NCBI RefSeq assembly: GCF_030418165.1
Contig: NZ_JAUHTQ010000008.1
Coordinates: forward strand, 118,151-182,150
DNA: 64,000 nucleotides
Direction: 5' to 3'
From: Ureibacillus aquaedulcis
GTDB lineage: Bacteria; Bacillota; Bacilli; Bacillales_A; Planococcaceae
Shown piece by piece: positions 20,251 to 28,879 of the stretch; the first letter of the stretch is position 1, and each line of letters opens with the position of its first letter. Position numbers and translations under genes: made by a program. The notes below the pieces were generated by a model, which was given only the letters and a program-made list of their open reading frames with translations, had not been told where the DNA came from and made no database searches.

Positions 20251-21534
20251 TTACAATTCCTGTCTCAAAGCTTGAATCACTTCAATTTTCGTAGCATTTC
20301 TGGCTGGTCGTAAGCCGGAGAGAATTGCGACCGCCAAGCTAATGCCTCCTGCAATCACCACTAAACTCCACGGGATCAAAGAAAACGTAATCTCATAAGA
20401 CGACAAATCCTCGTCCGATAAAGCGAAAGATACAACATACGGTAAAATTGCATTAGCTGCAAAACTTACTGCATATGAAACGATTACCGCTAACATTGTG
20501 CCCAATAAACCAATAAACGTACTCTCCATCAAGAATAGGCGCTGAATTAATGAAGGGGAAGCACCGATCGCCTTTAAAACACCGATTTCGCGTGTCCGTT
20601 CCGTAACTGCCATCGTCATCGTATTAAATATGCCGATGGATGCAATCAGGATCGCAATGGTACCAATGAAAATCAGTCCAATTTTAAAAATTAAGAAAAA
20701 CATGTCCAGTTCTTCTAGTTGTTCTACCTGGGAATAGACTTGATAGTTTTGTTCTTTTAAAAGTTCCAAGACAGGCATTACATTTTCAATGGAATCTACA
20801 TAAATCGTTGTTGCCGGATAGGTAATCAACTCAGGAAACTCACCCAGAAGTGAATCGCTAAACATAATTTTCGAATCAACAAACCATTCATAAGAAGGTC
20901 TGCTTAACACCCCGACAATAGTAAAAGTAGCCGGTTCCATATATTCCTGTGTGTTCTCATCGTAAAACTGCAGCGTTACTTCTTTATTTAATAGCTCACC
21001 CTTGTAGCCTTCCTCTGAACTGTCATAATAAGTGCCCTCTTGTTCCGCCTTTTGGGATTTTTGTTCAATAGCGGCTATATCCTCTTCATTCAGTAAATTT
21101 TGAGCATAATGATAGCCGACAACAATTTCATTCGGTTCCTTCGGTAATCGGCCTTCACTCAAAGTAGAAGGAAGTTGTTGCTGCGCTTCCATATCAACGA
21201 TGGATGCGTTGGATTCGCCTTCACGGTCCTCTAAGGTTGATTTAACCATTCCGCTGATGTCTGCCTTATTTAAAACAACATTGACATGATCGATTCCCTC
21301 GATATACTCCTGGTCTTTCTCTGAAAGGATTTCATCTCCCCAAAGTTCAATTTGCGTAATGGCTTCATCATTCAAAATCTCATTTTCCATCGTTTGCTGG
21401 ATACCAAATCCAATCGATGCCAGCACAATTAAAAAAGCACAGCCGATCATGGCGGCCAATACGGTCATGGTAACCCGAAGTTTATTTTTCTTCATATGTT
21501 GTAAAACGAATTGTAGTTGATCCTTAAATAACAT
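20251..21534 (-). CDS. ABC transporter permease, MacB/FtsX type
   Basis: A 427-residue membrane protein. One N-terminal transmembrane helix (about 22-45, VTMTVLAAMIGCAFLIVLASIG) is followed by a large extracytoplasmic MacB-like domain. Three C-terminal helices follow, within the FtsX-like domain (about 275-420), which carries the typical MTMAVTERTREIGVLKAIGAS loop. The ATG at 21534 follows GGAGGAA; an in-frame ATG 27 bp earlier lies before the ribosome-binding site. It overlaps its ATPase partner by 11 bp. Such pairs move lipids, lipoproteins or antimicrobial compounds. The substrate here cannot be inferred, and no sensor kinase is adjacent. Confidence 0.88.
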   Translation of the reverse strand: MLFKDQLQFVLQHMKKNKLRVTMTVLAAMIGCAFLIVLASIGFGIQQTMENEILNDEAITQIELWGDEILSEKDQEYIEGIDHVNVVLNKADISGMVKSTLEDREGESNASIVDMEAQQQLPSTLSEGRLPKEPNEIVVGYHYAQNLLNEEDIAAIEQKSQKAEQEGTYYDSSEEGYKGELLNKEVTLQFYDENTQEYMEPATFTIVGVLSRPSYEWFVDSKIMFSDSLLGEFPELITYPATTIYVDSIENVMPVLELLKEQNYQVYSQVEQLEELDMFFLIFKIGLIFIGTIAILIASIGIFNTMTMAVTERTREIGVLKAIGASPSLIQRLFLMESTFIGLLGTMLAVIVSYAVSFAANAILPYVVSFALSDEDLSSYEITFSLIPWSLVVIAGGISLAVAILSGLRPARNATKIEVIQALRQEL

Positions 21535-22219
21535 GCAGCATTCCTCCAACCAATACGCCATCTGTCATGCGGAATTGGCGGTCTGCAATGGAAGCCACTT
21601 CTTCGTCATGGGTAATGATGACAAAAGTTAAATTTTCATTTTTGTTCAGTAGCCTGATAAGAGAGAGAATTTCCTGCTCTGTTTGGGAGTCGAGGCTTCC
21701 AGTAGGCTCGTCCGCTAAAATTATCGGTGGGTTTGTAATCATTGCTCTGGCAATCGAAACACGTTGCTGTTGCCCACCGGAAAGTTCATTTGGATAATGA
21801 TCGGCAACTGATGTCAATCCGACTTTCTTCAGTAATTCAGCCACTTTCTTTTCCCGAATTGCCCGACTCACCCCTTTTAATTTCAATGGAAGTTCGATGT
21901 TTTCGAACACTGTTTGAGATGGGAGTAATTGGAAGTTCTGAAAGATGAAACCGAAATGATCGAGACGAAATGCCGCACTTTGCTTTTCTGTAAAACCAGC
22001 AATTTCGGTATTATTCACTAAAATTGAGCCAGAATCCGGCTTCATAAATCCAGCGATCGTTTGCAACAGGGTAGATTTCCCTGACCCGCTTTTTCCGACA
22101 ATGGCCACAATTTCCCCTGTCTGTATGTGAAAGTTAATGCCTTTTAGGACCTCGACCTTCCTTTCGTGTCCCTTCTTGCCGATGGAGAAGGTGTGATGGA
22201 GAGATTTAACTGTTATCAT
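21524..22219 (-). CDS. ABC transporter ATP-binding protein, LolD/MacB type
   Basis: A 231-residue nucleotide-binding domain. Walker A GKSGSGKST is at residues 42-50, the signature LSGGQQQR near 143, and Walker B IILADEPTG with the D-loop GSLDS directly after. The closest families are LolD, MacB-N and FtsE-like ATPases that pair with FtsX-type permeases, as is the case here. It is the first gene of the minus-strand operon. Its 3' end overlaps the permease start, indicating coupled translation. The ribosome-binding site is AAAGGAA. Confidence 0.9.
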   Translation of the reverse strand: MITVKSLHHTFSIGKKGHERKVEVLKGINFHIQTGEIVAIVGKSGSGKSTLLQTIAGFMKPDSGSILVNNTEIAGFTEKQSAAFRLDHFGFIFQNFQLLPSQTVFENIELPLKLKGVSRAIREKKVAELLKKVGLTSVADHYPNELSGGQQQRVSIARAMITNPPIILADEPTGSLDSQTEQEILSLIRLLNKNENLTFVIITHDEEVASIADRQFRMTDGVLVGGMLHVI

Positions 22220-22300
22220 ATGAGTTCATTCCTTTATCTAATGTGATAACTTCATTGTAGGGTTTGAATATGAAGATAAAGGAAGGAAAATTCTGAAGAA

Positions 22301-22312
22301 ATTCTTAAGAAT
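22301..22312. promoter_or_regulatory. 12-bp palindrome between divergent genes
   Basis: A perfect palindrome ATTCTTAAGAAT lies about 85 bp upstream of the ABC operon start and 150 bp upstream of mlpA, with related TTCTGAAGAA just before it. It is a possible operator for the divergent ABC operon. A TATAAT at 22412-22417 is the likely -10 of mlpA, although its -35 is weak. Confidence 0.3.
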
Positions 22313-22458
22313 CATTCCATAAGAAGCGTAGAATAAAAAGTTTCTAAGTTGAAGGTTCGAACAGTTTAGCATATGATTAATCAAATGGGCATTAAAGATG
22401 TTCGACTGGCGTATAATGACGTCTCAGTAAAAGAAAAGCAGATAGGTGAGGGGAAAAT

Positions 22459-23685
22459 TTGGTTAAAGTTTATACTTGTCAAAATGGTGTTCGAATTGTT
22501 TCAGAGGAGATTCAACATGTACGTTCCATCTCGGTTGGTATTTGGGTAGGGGCTGGCTCTCGATTTGAACTGCCGGAAGAAAACGGAATAACACATTTTA
22601 TTGAACATATGTTGTTTAAAGGGACAAAAACAAGATCAGCTAGACAAATTGCTGAAGAGTTTGACCGCATCGGAGGGGAAATTAACGCCTTTACATCAAA
22701 GGAGAATACTTGCTATTATGCAAAAGTATTAGATCATCATGGTGAACTGGCTGTTTCGATTTTGGCCGATATGTTTTTCAATTCAACTTTTGATGCAAAC
22801 GAATTGGATAAAGAACGTCAAGTCGTTCTGGAAGAGATCCTTATGAGCGAAGATGCTCCGGATGATGATGTACACGAGCAATTATGGCACGTGATGTATC
22901 CTCAGGATGCTTTAGGACTGCCAATCTTGGGGACGAATAAGACGCTTGCAACCTTTACGGGTGAAACAATTCGTCATTATATGGAGAAATATTATTACCC
23001 AGAAAATATTGTGATATCAGTTGCCGGAAATGTAACAAAGGAATTACTTTTACATATTGAAAAGCTCTTTGGTCAGTATGAACGTTCATCCAAAGCTGTT
23101 GATACAACACTGACGCACCCAGCATTTCATTCGGGCAAATTTGTAAAAGAACGGGATGTGGAGCAATCCCATCTTGCAATTTCCTATCCTGCTATAGGGG
23201 TAAAGGATCCGATGTTAAATAGTTTTATTGCGTTAAACAACATTGTTGGAGGGAATATGTCTTCTCGACTATTCCAGGAAGTAAGAGAAGAGCGTGGTTT
23301 AGCCTATACGATTTACTCGTATCAGTCCTGCTATGCGGATGTTGGTGCATTTACCATTTACGGAAGTACGAACAATCAACAACTTTCCGTGATGCATGAA
23401 ACGATCAACACAACATTACAAAAAGTGCGGACAGACGGAATCACTGAAACAGAACTGCTCAATGCAAAAGAACAGCTGAAAGGAAGCTTTGTTCTGGGAT
23501 TGGAAGGCACCAATTCCCGCATGAGCCGAAACGGCCGAAATGAATTGATTCATGGTCGACATAAATCCATCGATGAAATTATTTCGGATATTGATGAGGT
23601 TTCTATGGATAAAGTCAATCATCTCATCGATACAATCTTATCGGCTGAACCTGCCATCTCCATCATTGGGCAAGGGGTAAAATAA
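22459..23685 (+). CDS. mlpA: M16 family zinc peptidase MlpA (YmxG)
   Basis: A 408-residue processing-peptidase-like metalloprotease. The inverted zinc motif HFIEH is at residues 46-50 with the downstream glutamate region NAFTSKENTCYYAKVL, so the active site appears intact. The start is TTG after GGTGAGGGG. In B. subtilis the gene lies just after pnp and before ymxH-dpaA; that order is kept here apart from the intervening ABC genes. Its natural substrate is not evident from sequence. Confidence 0.92.
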   Translation: MVKVYTCQNGVRIVSEEIQHVRSISVGIWVGAGSRFELPEENGITHFIEHMLFKGTKTRSARQIAEEFDRIGGEINAFTSKENTCYYAKVLDHHGELAVSILADMFFNSTFDANELDKERQVVLEEILMSEDAPDDDVHEQLWHVMYPQDALGLPILGTNKTLATFTGETIRHYMEKYYYPENIVISVAGNVTKELLLHIEKLFGQYERSSKAVDTTLTHPAFHSGKFVKERDVEQSHLAISYPAIGVKDPMLNSFIALNNIVGGNMSSRLFQEVREERGLAYTIYSYQSCYADVGAFTIYGSTNNQQLSVMHETINTTLQKVRTDGITETELLNAKEQLKGSFVLGLEGTNSRMSRNGRNELIHGRHKSIDEIISDIDEVSMDKVNHLIDTILSAEPAISIIGQGVK

Positions 23686-23688
23686 TCA

Positions 23689-23730
23689 AAATGGTTGTCT
23701 TCTATATATAGGAGATAGCCATTTTTTTGT
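23689..23730 (+). terminator. Rho-independent terminator after mlpA
   Basis: AAATGGTTGTCTTC pairs with GGAGATAGCCATTT (with G-U pairs) and is followed by TTTTG. The remaining 300 bp before ymxH are AT-rich with no gene and presumably contain the promoter of the ymxH-dpa operon. Confidence 0.75.
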
Positions 23731-24033
23731 CTATCATGAACCTTGCTAGAATTGGCGAAATTTATGTTTTTCTTGGTGGATTCAGTAATAATATGAAGGT
23801 CTCTTTTAGTAAATTAAACTATCTGCATACTTTTGCAGAAAAGAAAACAAGTTGATTTTAACAAAAATTTCCATAAGACTACTTGCTATAAAATGTTCCT
23901 GCTGAACTTACCACTTTCAAAAACGGAACTGCAACGCGAGGAAACTTCCCTGTTAATGGGAGATTCGAAAAAAAGGGCACCAACAATTCTTGTGTAGCAT
24001 ATAGTATCAATAAGCTCATGGAGGAGGGAAAAC

Positions 24034-24300
24034 ATGCTGCTATCGGAGCTTGCGGAGAAGGAATTGATTGAAATGGAAAACGGTGTGAGGTATGGCTATT
24101 TAGCTGAAACGGAATGTCTGTTTGATCCCAAAACAGGTAAGATTTTTGGTTTTGAACTGCATGAACAATCATCAAAAATGCCATTCCAGAAGAAAAAAGC
24201 AACTACACCGTTATTTATTCCTTGGGAAGAAATTCATCTCATTGGCGAGGATCGAATTTTATTCCACCGAACATCATCAAAAAGAAGGCAGTTTGACTAG
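24034..24300 (+). CDS. ymxH: YlmC/YmxH family PRC-barrel sporulation protein
   Basis: An 88-residue PRC-barrel-like protein: LLSELAEKELIEMENGVRYG at the start, FDPKTGKIFGFEL in the middle and IPWEEIHLIGEDRILF near the end, as in the YlmC/YmxH family. It has a strong GGAGGAGGG ribosome-binding site. The TAG stop abuts the ATG of dpaA with no gap, so it belongs to the dipicolinate operon as in B. subtilis. Its role in sporulation is not defined. Confidence 0.88.
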   Translation: MLLSELAEKELIEMENGVRYGYLAETECLFDPKTGKIFGFELHEQSSKMPFQKKKATTPLFIPWEEIHLIGEDRILFHRTSSKRRQFD

Positions 24301-25083
24301 ATGACTGAAGAGAAATGGCTCGTTGTTGGTACAGATATGCGCATGAAAGTGTTAGCGAAAAATTTAAGCAATGATCACCGGACAGTTTATTATAAAAATT
24401 TGGCAGTGTGGGATGAAGAGCTAAACCGAACAGTTCTTGAGTTTCATCCTGATTTTGTTGTGCTGCCCATTCATCCATTAAAAATAGAAGTGCCGCTTGT
24501 TTTAGGGCTTTCCAATGCTGTTGTTTTTGCTGGAAAGCTAAATGAAGAATGGCAAGAGATACTAGAAGATAACGAAACGCATTTTTATTTGGAAGATGAA
24601 GGGTTCATATGGCACAATGCCGTTTTAACAGCTGAAGCATTTGTATCAAGTTTTTATAATACAAAAAGGGCGATCATGGGGAAAAAGTTTATTGTTACCG
24701 GTTTTGGCCGAGTAGCGAAAATGGTTGCACATATCCTAAGCAGTATGGGAGCGGAGGTTTGCATTGCGGTGCGTTCCAATGTGCAGCTGAACGAAGCCAG
24801 GGCATTCCGATATCAAGCCGTGGATTTAAATGATGTCGGAGAAATTGACGGGGATTTCTTTATTAACACGATTCCTGCAAAATGGCTGGATGAACAATTC
24901 AATAAAAATATCACTATGCCGATTTATGATTTAGCCTCCTATCCTGGGTGTTTACAAGATGGTATCATTCGCAAGCAGTATGAACTGTTGCCTGCATTGC
25001 CAGGAAAGTTTTTCCCTGAAGATGCTGGAAATGTACTATATGAATCAATTGTTGAACAATTAAGGAGGAGACACACTTGCTAG
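24301..25083 (+). CDS. dpaA: Dipicolinate synthase subunit A
   Basis: A 260-residue Rossmann-fold protein, somewhat shorter than B. subtilis SpoVFA (297). With DpaB it converts a lysine-pathway intermediate to dipicolinic acid in the mother cell for spore-core dehydration. The NAD(P)-binding signature GFGRVAKMVAHILSSMGAEV is near residues 135-155. INTIPAKWLD and YDLASYPG, typical of the family, follow. It directly follows ymxH and overlaps dpaB by 7 bp. Expression is probably under a mother-cell sigma factor, but no such promoter was identified. Confidence 0.93.
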   Translation: MTEEKWLVVGTDMRMKVLAKNLSNDHRTVYYKNLAVWDEELNRTVLEFHPDFVVLPIHPLKIEVPLVLGLSNAVVFAGKLNEEWQEILEDNETHFYLEDEGFIWHNAVLTAEAFVSSFYNTKRAIMGKKFIVTGFGRVAKMVAHILSSMGAEVCIAVRSNVQLNEARAFRYQAVDLNDVGEIDGDFFINTIPAKWLDEQFNKNITMPIYDLASYPGCLQDGIIRKQYELLPALPGKFFPEDAGNVLYESIVEQLRRRHTC

Positions 25084-25667
25084 AAGGTAAACGAATAGGG
25101 CTAGGTATAACAGCATCCCATTGTACGTACGAAGATGTCATACCGAAAATTGAGAACTTCACCAAAGTGGGAGCCACAGTTGTTCCTATTATTACTCATT
25201 CCGTGTTAACGGCTGCAACGCGATTTGGAACAGGGGAAGAATGGATTCAAAAAATCGAGGCACTGACAGGAGAAAAGGTGGTTTCTTCTATAGTAGAGGC
25301 TGAGCCATTCGGACCGAAAAACCCTCTGGATTGCATGGTCATTGCACCGATGACAGGCAACTCAATCAGCAAATTTGCCAATGCCTCAACAGATAGCCCG
25401 GTATTGATGGCGGCAAAAGCAACTCTTCGAAATGGATCGCCTGTTGTGCTGGGAATTTCGACAAATGATGCCCTTGGTTTAAACGGCATCAATATCATGA
25501 AGCTCATGAACTCCAAAAATATTTACTTTATTCCATTCGGTCAAGATGATCCAATTAACAAACCAAACTCTTTAATCTCCGACTTCACCAAAATGGTAGA
25601 TACCGTCGAGCATGCGATCAATCACAAAAAACAGCTGCAGCCTCTTCTTATCCAGTATTCAAAATAA
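25077..25667 (+). CDS. dpaB: Dipicolinate synthase subunit B
   Basis: A 196-residue flavoprotein-like subunit (B. subtilis SpoVFB has 200 residues). KRIGLGITASHCTYEDVIPKI at the N-terminus and DCMVIAPMTGNSISKFANASTDSPV near residue 85 are characteristic of the family. The start is TTG at 25077 after AAGGAGGAG and overlaps the dpaA stop, indicating coupled synthesis. Presence of both subunits strongly predicts endospore formation. Confidence 0.94.
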   Translation: MLEGKRIGLGITASHCTYEDVIPKIENFTKVGATVVPIITHSVLTAATRFGTGEEWIQKIEALTGEKVVSSIVEAEPFGPKNPLDCMVIAPMTGNSISKFANASTDSPVLMAAKATLRNGSPVVLGISTNDALGLNGINIMKLMNSKNIYFIPFGQDDPINKPNSLISDFTKMVDTVEHAINHKKQLQPLLIQYSK

Positions 25668-25747
25668 CTAAAAATTCTAACACAAATAGTTCTTTTTATG
25701 ATACAATTTTCAACATTATGTTACTTGTATTTGAGGAGAGATGAGTT

Positions 25748-26785
25748 ATGGCGAAAGAATTGACAGTTGCAATTGTAGGTGCAACAGGTGCAGTAGGAAC
25801 AAAAATGAAGGAACAACTTTTAAAACGCAATTTTCCGATTAAACATATAAAATTTCTAGCTTCAGCTCGTTCGGCTGGAACAGAAATTGAATTCGGCGGC
25901 AACACGTATACAATCGAAGAAGCAACTCCGGAAGCATTTGAAGGGGTAGATGTTGCATTATTCTCTGCTGGTGGTTCAGTTTCGGCGAAATTAGCACCGG
26001 AAGCTGCTAAACGTGGAGCAGTGGTAATTGACAACACAAGTCACTTCCGCATGCACCCGGATGTACCTTTGGTGGTACCGGAAGTAAACAGAGAAGACCT
26101 TGCAAAGCATAACGGTATTATCGCAAACCCTAACTGTTCAACAATTCAAATGGTTGCGGCACTGCAGCCAATTCGCGAACAATTTGGTTTAACGAAAGTG
26201 ATTGTTTCGACTTATCAAGCAGTATCAGGTTCAGGTGTTTCGGCGATTGAAGAACTGCGTACGCAAAGTGAACAATGGGATGCTGGTAAAAACGTAGAAG
26301 CGAACATCCTTCCGGCGAAATCAGATAAAAAACATTATCCGATCGCACGTAATGTCATTCCGCAAATTGACGTATTTACGGAAAATGGCTTTACATACGA
26401 AGAAATGAAAATGATCAACGAAACGAAAAAAATCATGCACATGCCAGACTTACCAGTTGCGGCAACATGTGTACGTGTTCCGGTTGTTTCTGGACATTCG
26501 GAGTCTGTTTATATCGAAGTAGAAAAAGAAATCAGCGTTCAAGAGATGTTTGATGTGTTAAGAAATGCTCCAGGCATTGTTCTACAAGATGATATTTCAG
26601 CACAAGACTATCCAATGCCTTTATTTGTTGAAGGGGAAGATCCGGTGTATGTTGGCCGTATTCGCCAGGACCTGTCGAACAAAAAAGGATTCCACCTATG
26701 GATCGTATCAGATAACCTACTAAAAGGTGCTGCTTTAAACTCAATTCAAATTGCCGAAAGCATGTTAGAGGATAACTTACTCTAA
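25748..26785 (+). CDS. asd: Aspartate-semialdehyde dehydrogenase
   Basis: A 345-residue enzyme that reduces aspartyl phosphate to the semialdehyde, the branch point to lysine/DAP, methionine and threonine. The NADP motif GATGAVG is at residues 11-17 and the catalytic cysteine is C130 in NPNCSTIQ. The ribosome-binding site is GAGGAGAGATG. An AT-rich 80-bp gap with a TACAAT hexamer at 25702 may hold its promoter. It is followed after only 13 bp by dapA. The aspartokinase gene dapG, which separates these genes in B. subtilis, is absent. Confidence 0.96.
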   Translation: MAKELTVAIVGATGAVGTKMKEQLLKRNFPIKHIKFLASARSAGTEIEFGGNTYTIEEATPEAFEGVDVALFSAGGSVSAKLAPEAAKRGAVVIDNTSHFRMHPDVPLVVPEVNREDLAKHNGIIANPNCSTIQMVAALQPIREQFGLTKVIVSTYQAVSGSGVSAIEELRTQSEQWDAGKNVEANILPAKSDKKHYPIARNVIPQIDVFTENGFTYEEMKMINETKKIMHMPDLPVAATCVRVPVVSGHSESVYIEVEKEISVQEMFDVLRNAPGIVLQDDISAQDYPMPLFVEGEDPVYVGRIRQDLSNKKGFHLWIVSDNLLKGAALNSIQIAESMLEDNLL

Positions 26786-26798
26786 GGGGTGTTTATTA

Positions 26799-27701
26799 GT
26801 GGACCTAGGTCGAGTTGCTACTGCCATGATTACCCCATTCGACGACAATGGAGCAATTAATTATGAAGTAGCAGAACGAGTAATTGAGCACTTGATAGCA
26901 AATGGTACGGATTCGATTGTGGTATGCGGGACGACGGGAGAAACGCCGACATTATCCATCCCGGAAAAACGCGCTTTCATCGACTTTACGATTCAGAAGG
27001 TCAATAAGCGGATTCCGGTTATTGCCGGTGTCGGGTACAATGACACTGCATACACAATCGAAGCAACGAAAGTGGTTGAAGCTTTTGGTGCTGACGGCAT
27101 CATGGTCGTGGCACCTTTCTATAACAAGCCAAATCAAAGAGGAATTTACGCTCACTTTGAGGCGGTTGCGAGAACTACGGAGTTGCCAATTGTCGTGTAC
27201 AATGTCCCGGGACGCACGGGTGTCAACATTTCATCTGACACGACGATAGCCTTAAGCAAAATTCCAAATATCCGAATTGTGAAAGAAGCAAGCGGCAGTT
27301 TGGAACAAATGACCGAAATCCTGAGAGGCGTTTCTGATGACACGTTTGTGTACAGTGGCGATGATGCCTTAACACTGCCACTCGTTTCCATCGGGGGTAA
27401 AGGGGTCATTTCCGTTGCCTCTCACGTGATCGGGAACGAAATGCAAGAAATGATCCGCGCCTATGAAGAAGGGCGACACCAAATTGCGCACGAATACCAT
27501 CAAGCAATGCTGCCACTAGCCAAACAATTATTCGTAGATCCAAACCCAGTCCCAGTCAAATACGCACTAAGCAAACTCGGCTTCCCAGTCGAACACGTAC
27601 GCCTGCCACTCGTAGGAATGCTGGACGAAGACAAAAAGAAATACGATGCAATCTGGGAAGAGTTTCAGGAAAATGTTCTTGATATAAAGAGCCACTCGTG
27701 A
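26799..27701 (+). CDS. dapA: 4-hydroxy-tetrahydrodipicolinate synthase
   Basis: A 300-residue class I aldolase-type enzyme that condenses pyruvate with aspartate semialdehyde. The Schiff-base lysine is K162 in RIVKEASGS, the catalytic tyrosine Y134 is in YNVPGRTG, and TT at 45-46 is in CGTTGETPT. The start is GTG after TAAGGGGTG. Its product feeds both diaminopimelate for the cell wall and dipicolinate for spores, which fits the position beside dpaAB. A strong terminator follows. Confidence 0.96.
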   Translation: MDLGRVATAMITPFDDNGAINYEVAERVIEHLIANGTDSIVVCGTTGETPTLSIPEKRAFIDFTIQKVNKRIPVIAGVGYNDTAYTIEATKVVEAFGADGIMVVAPFYNKPNQRGIYAHFEAVARTTELPIVVYNVPGRTGVNISSDTTIALSKIPNIRIVKEASGSLEQMTEILRGVSDDTFVYSGDDALTLPLVSIGGKGVISVASHVIGNEMQEMIRAYEEGRHQIAHEYHQAMLPLAKQLFVDPNPVPVKYALSKLGFPVEHVRLPLVGMLDEDKKKYDAIWEEFQENVLDIKSHS

Positions 27702-27718
27702 GGGGGGTGAAGAAAAAG

Positions 27719-27746
27719 CAAACACTGCGGTGTTTGTTTTTTTTTT
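27719..27746 (+). terminator. Rho-independent terminator after dapA
   Basis: CAAACAC-TGCG-GTGTTTG is followed by a run of Ts. Confidence 0.88.
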
Positions 27747-27841
27747 GAATAAATAGCCAAAAATAGAGGACAGCAAAGGCGGTGTGATGAGAGGTATGGT
27801 GCCATAAGTTATTATAGAGCTATAAATTAATAGATTTGCAT

Positions 27842-28756
27842 TTACTCATAATACGACCACTTGTGTTCCCCTAACTGATTAAAATGCTTTTTTAAGCTGC
27901 GTTGTATTCGCTGTTTGGAGGAAGTGATTTTACACCATTCCACCATTTTAATTGTAGTGATTTTTTCGTTTGGAAAAAGAATTTTAAATTCTTTCACATT
28001 CCTCTCTACAGCAGAATCAAATAATTCGGAATATCCGCAGTTCGGACATGTACATTTTAAACCGATAATTTTAATTTCAAAGGAGTCGCAGAGCGCGCAA
28101 GTCATTCCTTTTTTCATTTCATTGAATTCAAATATAGGGAGTTGTTGGTATGGATTTTCTTTGATATGAAGGGATCTAAGTGTTTCAGCTAGTTCCTTAT
28201 GCTGATCGTTTAAGTTTGTATGGTCTTCATTGAGCCTATTCATCAAACGTTTAACTTGACCGGGGAAGATAAAAGGTTTATCAGTTGGAGCATGATACAT
28301 AGTAAATTCGGGGTTTATGAAAATTACTGAAGCTTGAATTGGAATAGCTATATTGAGTTTACGCAACATTTGGCGTAATAATGTTTCGGTACGAGATAGT
28401 TGTATTAAAGGGTTGGATATTTCTGTACGATCATTATGGAATAATCGATCTGATTTGTAATAATAATCACCCGAATAATTTTTTATCTCAAAAACATATA
28501 TCTGATTGTTCATAATGATTAATGAATCAATTTGAAAAGTTTGATTGTTCGCTTTAAGTAACAAATCATTCAATATGAGACAGTCGCTCGTTAGATTCTT
28601 TGTTAAAGAATCAAACATTAACTCTCCTTCATATCCCTTCTTTAGATTCAAGTAGTTTTGTAAATCCGTTTTAGACAACTGCATTCGACGATTTAGTAAT
28701 CTTAAAATAACTAACTCTGTGGGTTCAATTCTAGACTTGAAAAACAGATTCCTCAT
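27842..28756 (-). CDS. NERD domain protein with C-terminal zinc ribbon
   Basis: A 304-residue reverse-strand protein. The nuclease-related (NERD) core covers about residues 40-150 with PD-(D/E)xK-type residues E44 in GYEGE, D77 in QIDSLI and E90/K92 in FEIKNYSG. A C-terminal zinc ribbon has C220, C223, C237 and C240. I chose the ATG giving MRNLFFKSRIEPTE because the family typically starts about here and GAAGAAAGG precedes it. An in-frame ATG at 28876 has no ribosome-binding site. The frame stays open further only because it enters array B2. A nucleic-acid-processing role is likely, but the substrate is unknown. Confidence 0.8.
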   Translation of the reverse strand: MRNLFFKSRIEPTELVILRLLNRRMQLSKTDLQNYLNLKKGYEGELMFDSLTKNLTSDCLILNDLLLKANNQTFQIDSLIIMNNQIYVFEIKNYSGDYYYKSDRLFHNDRTEISNPLIQLSRTETLLRQMLRKLNIAIPIQASVIFINPEFTMYHAPTDKPFIFPGQVKRLMNRLNEDHTNLNDQHKELAETLRSLHIKENPYQQLPIFEFNEMKKGMTCALCDSFEIKIIGLKCTCPNCGYSELFDSAVERNVKEFKILFPNEKITTIKMVEWCKITSSKQRIQRSLKKHFNQLGEHKWSYYE

Positions 28757-28879
28757 CCTTTCTTCTATTGTTAACTTATATTTTAGTAGAAAAAATCGAA
28801 ATAAGTAATAAGTTTTTTCATTATTTAAATATTCGAGCATCTGATATAGATTCCAAAAACTTTCATGCATCTTCATATG

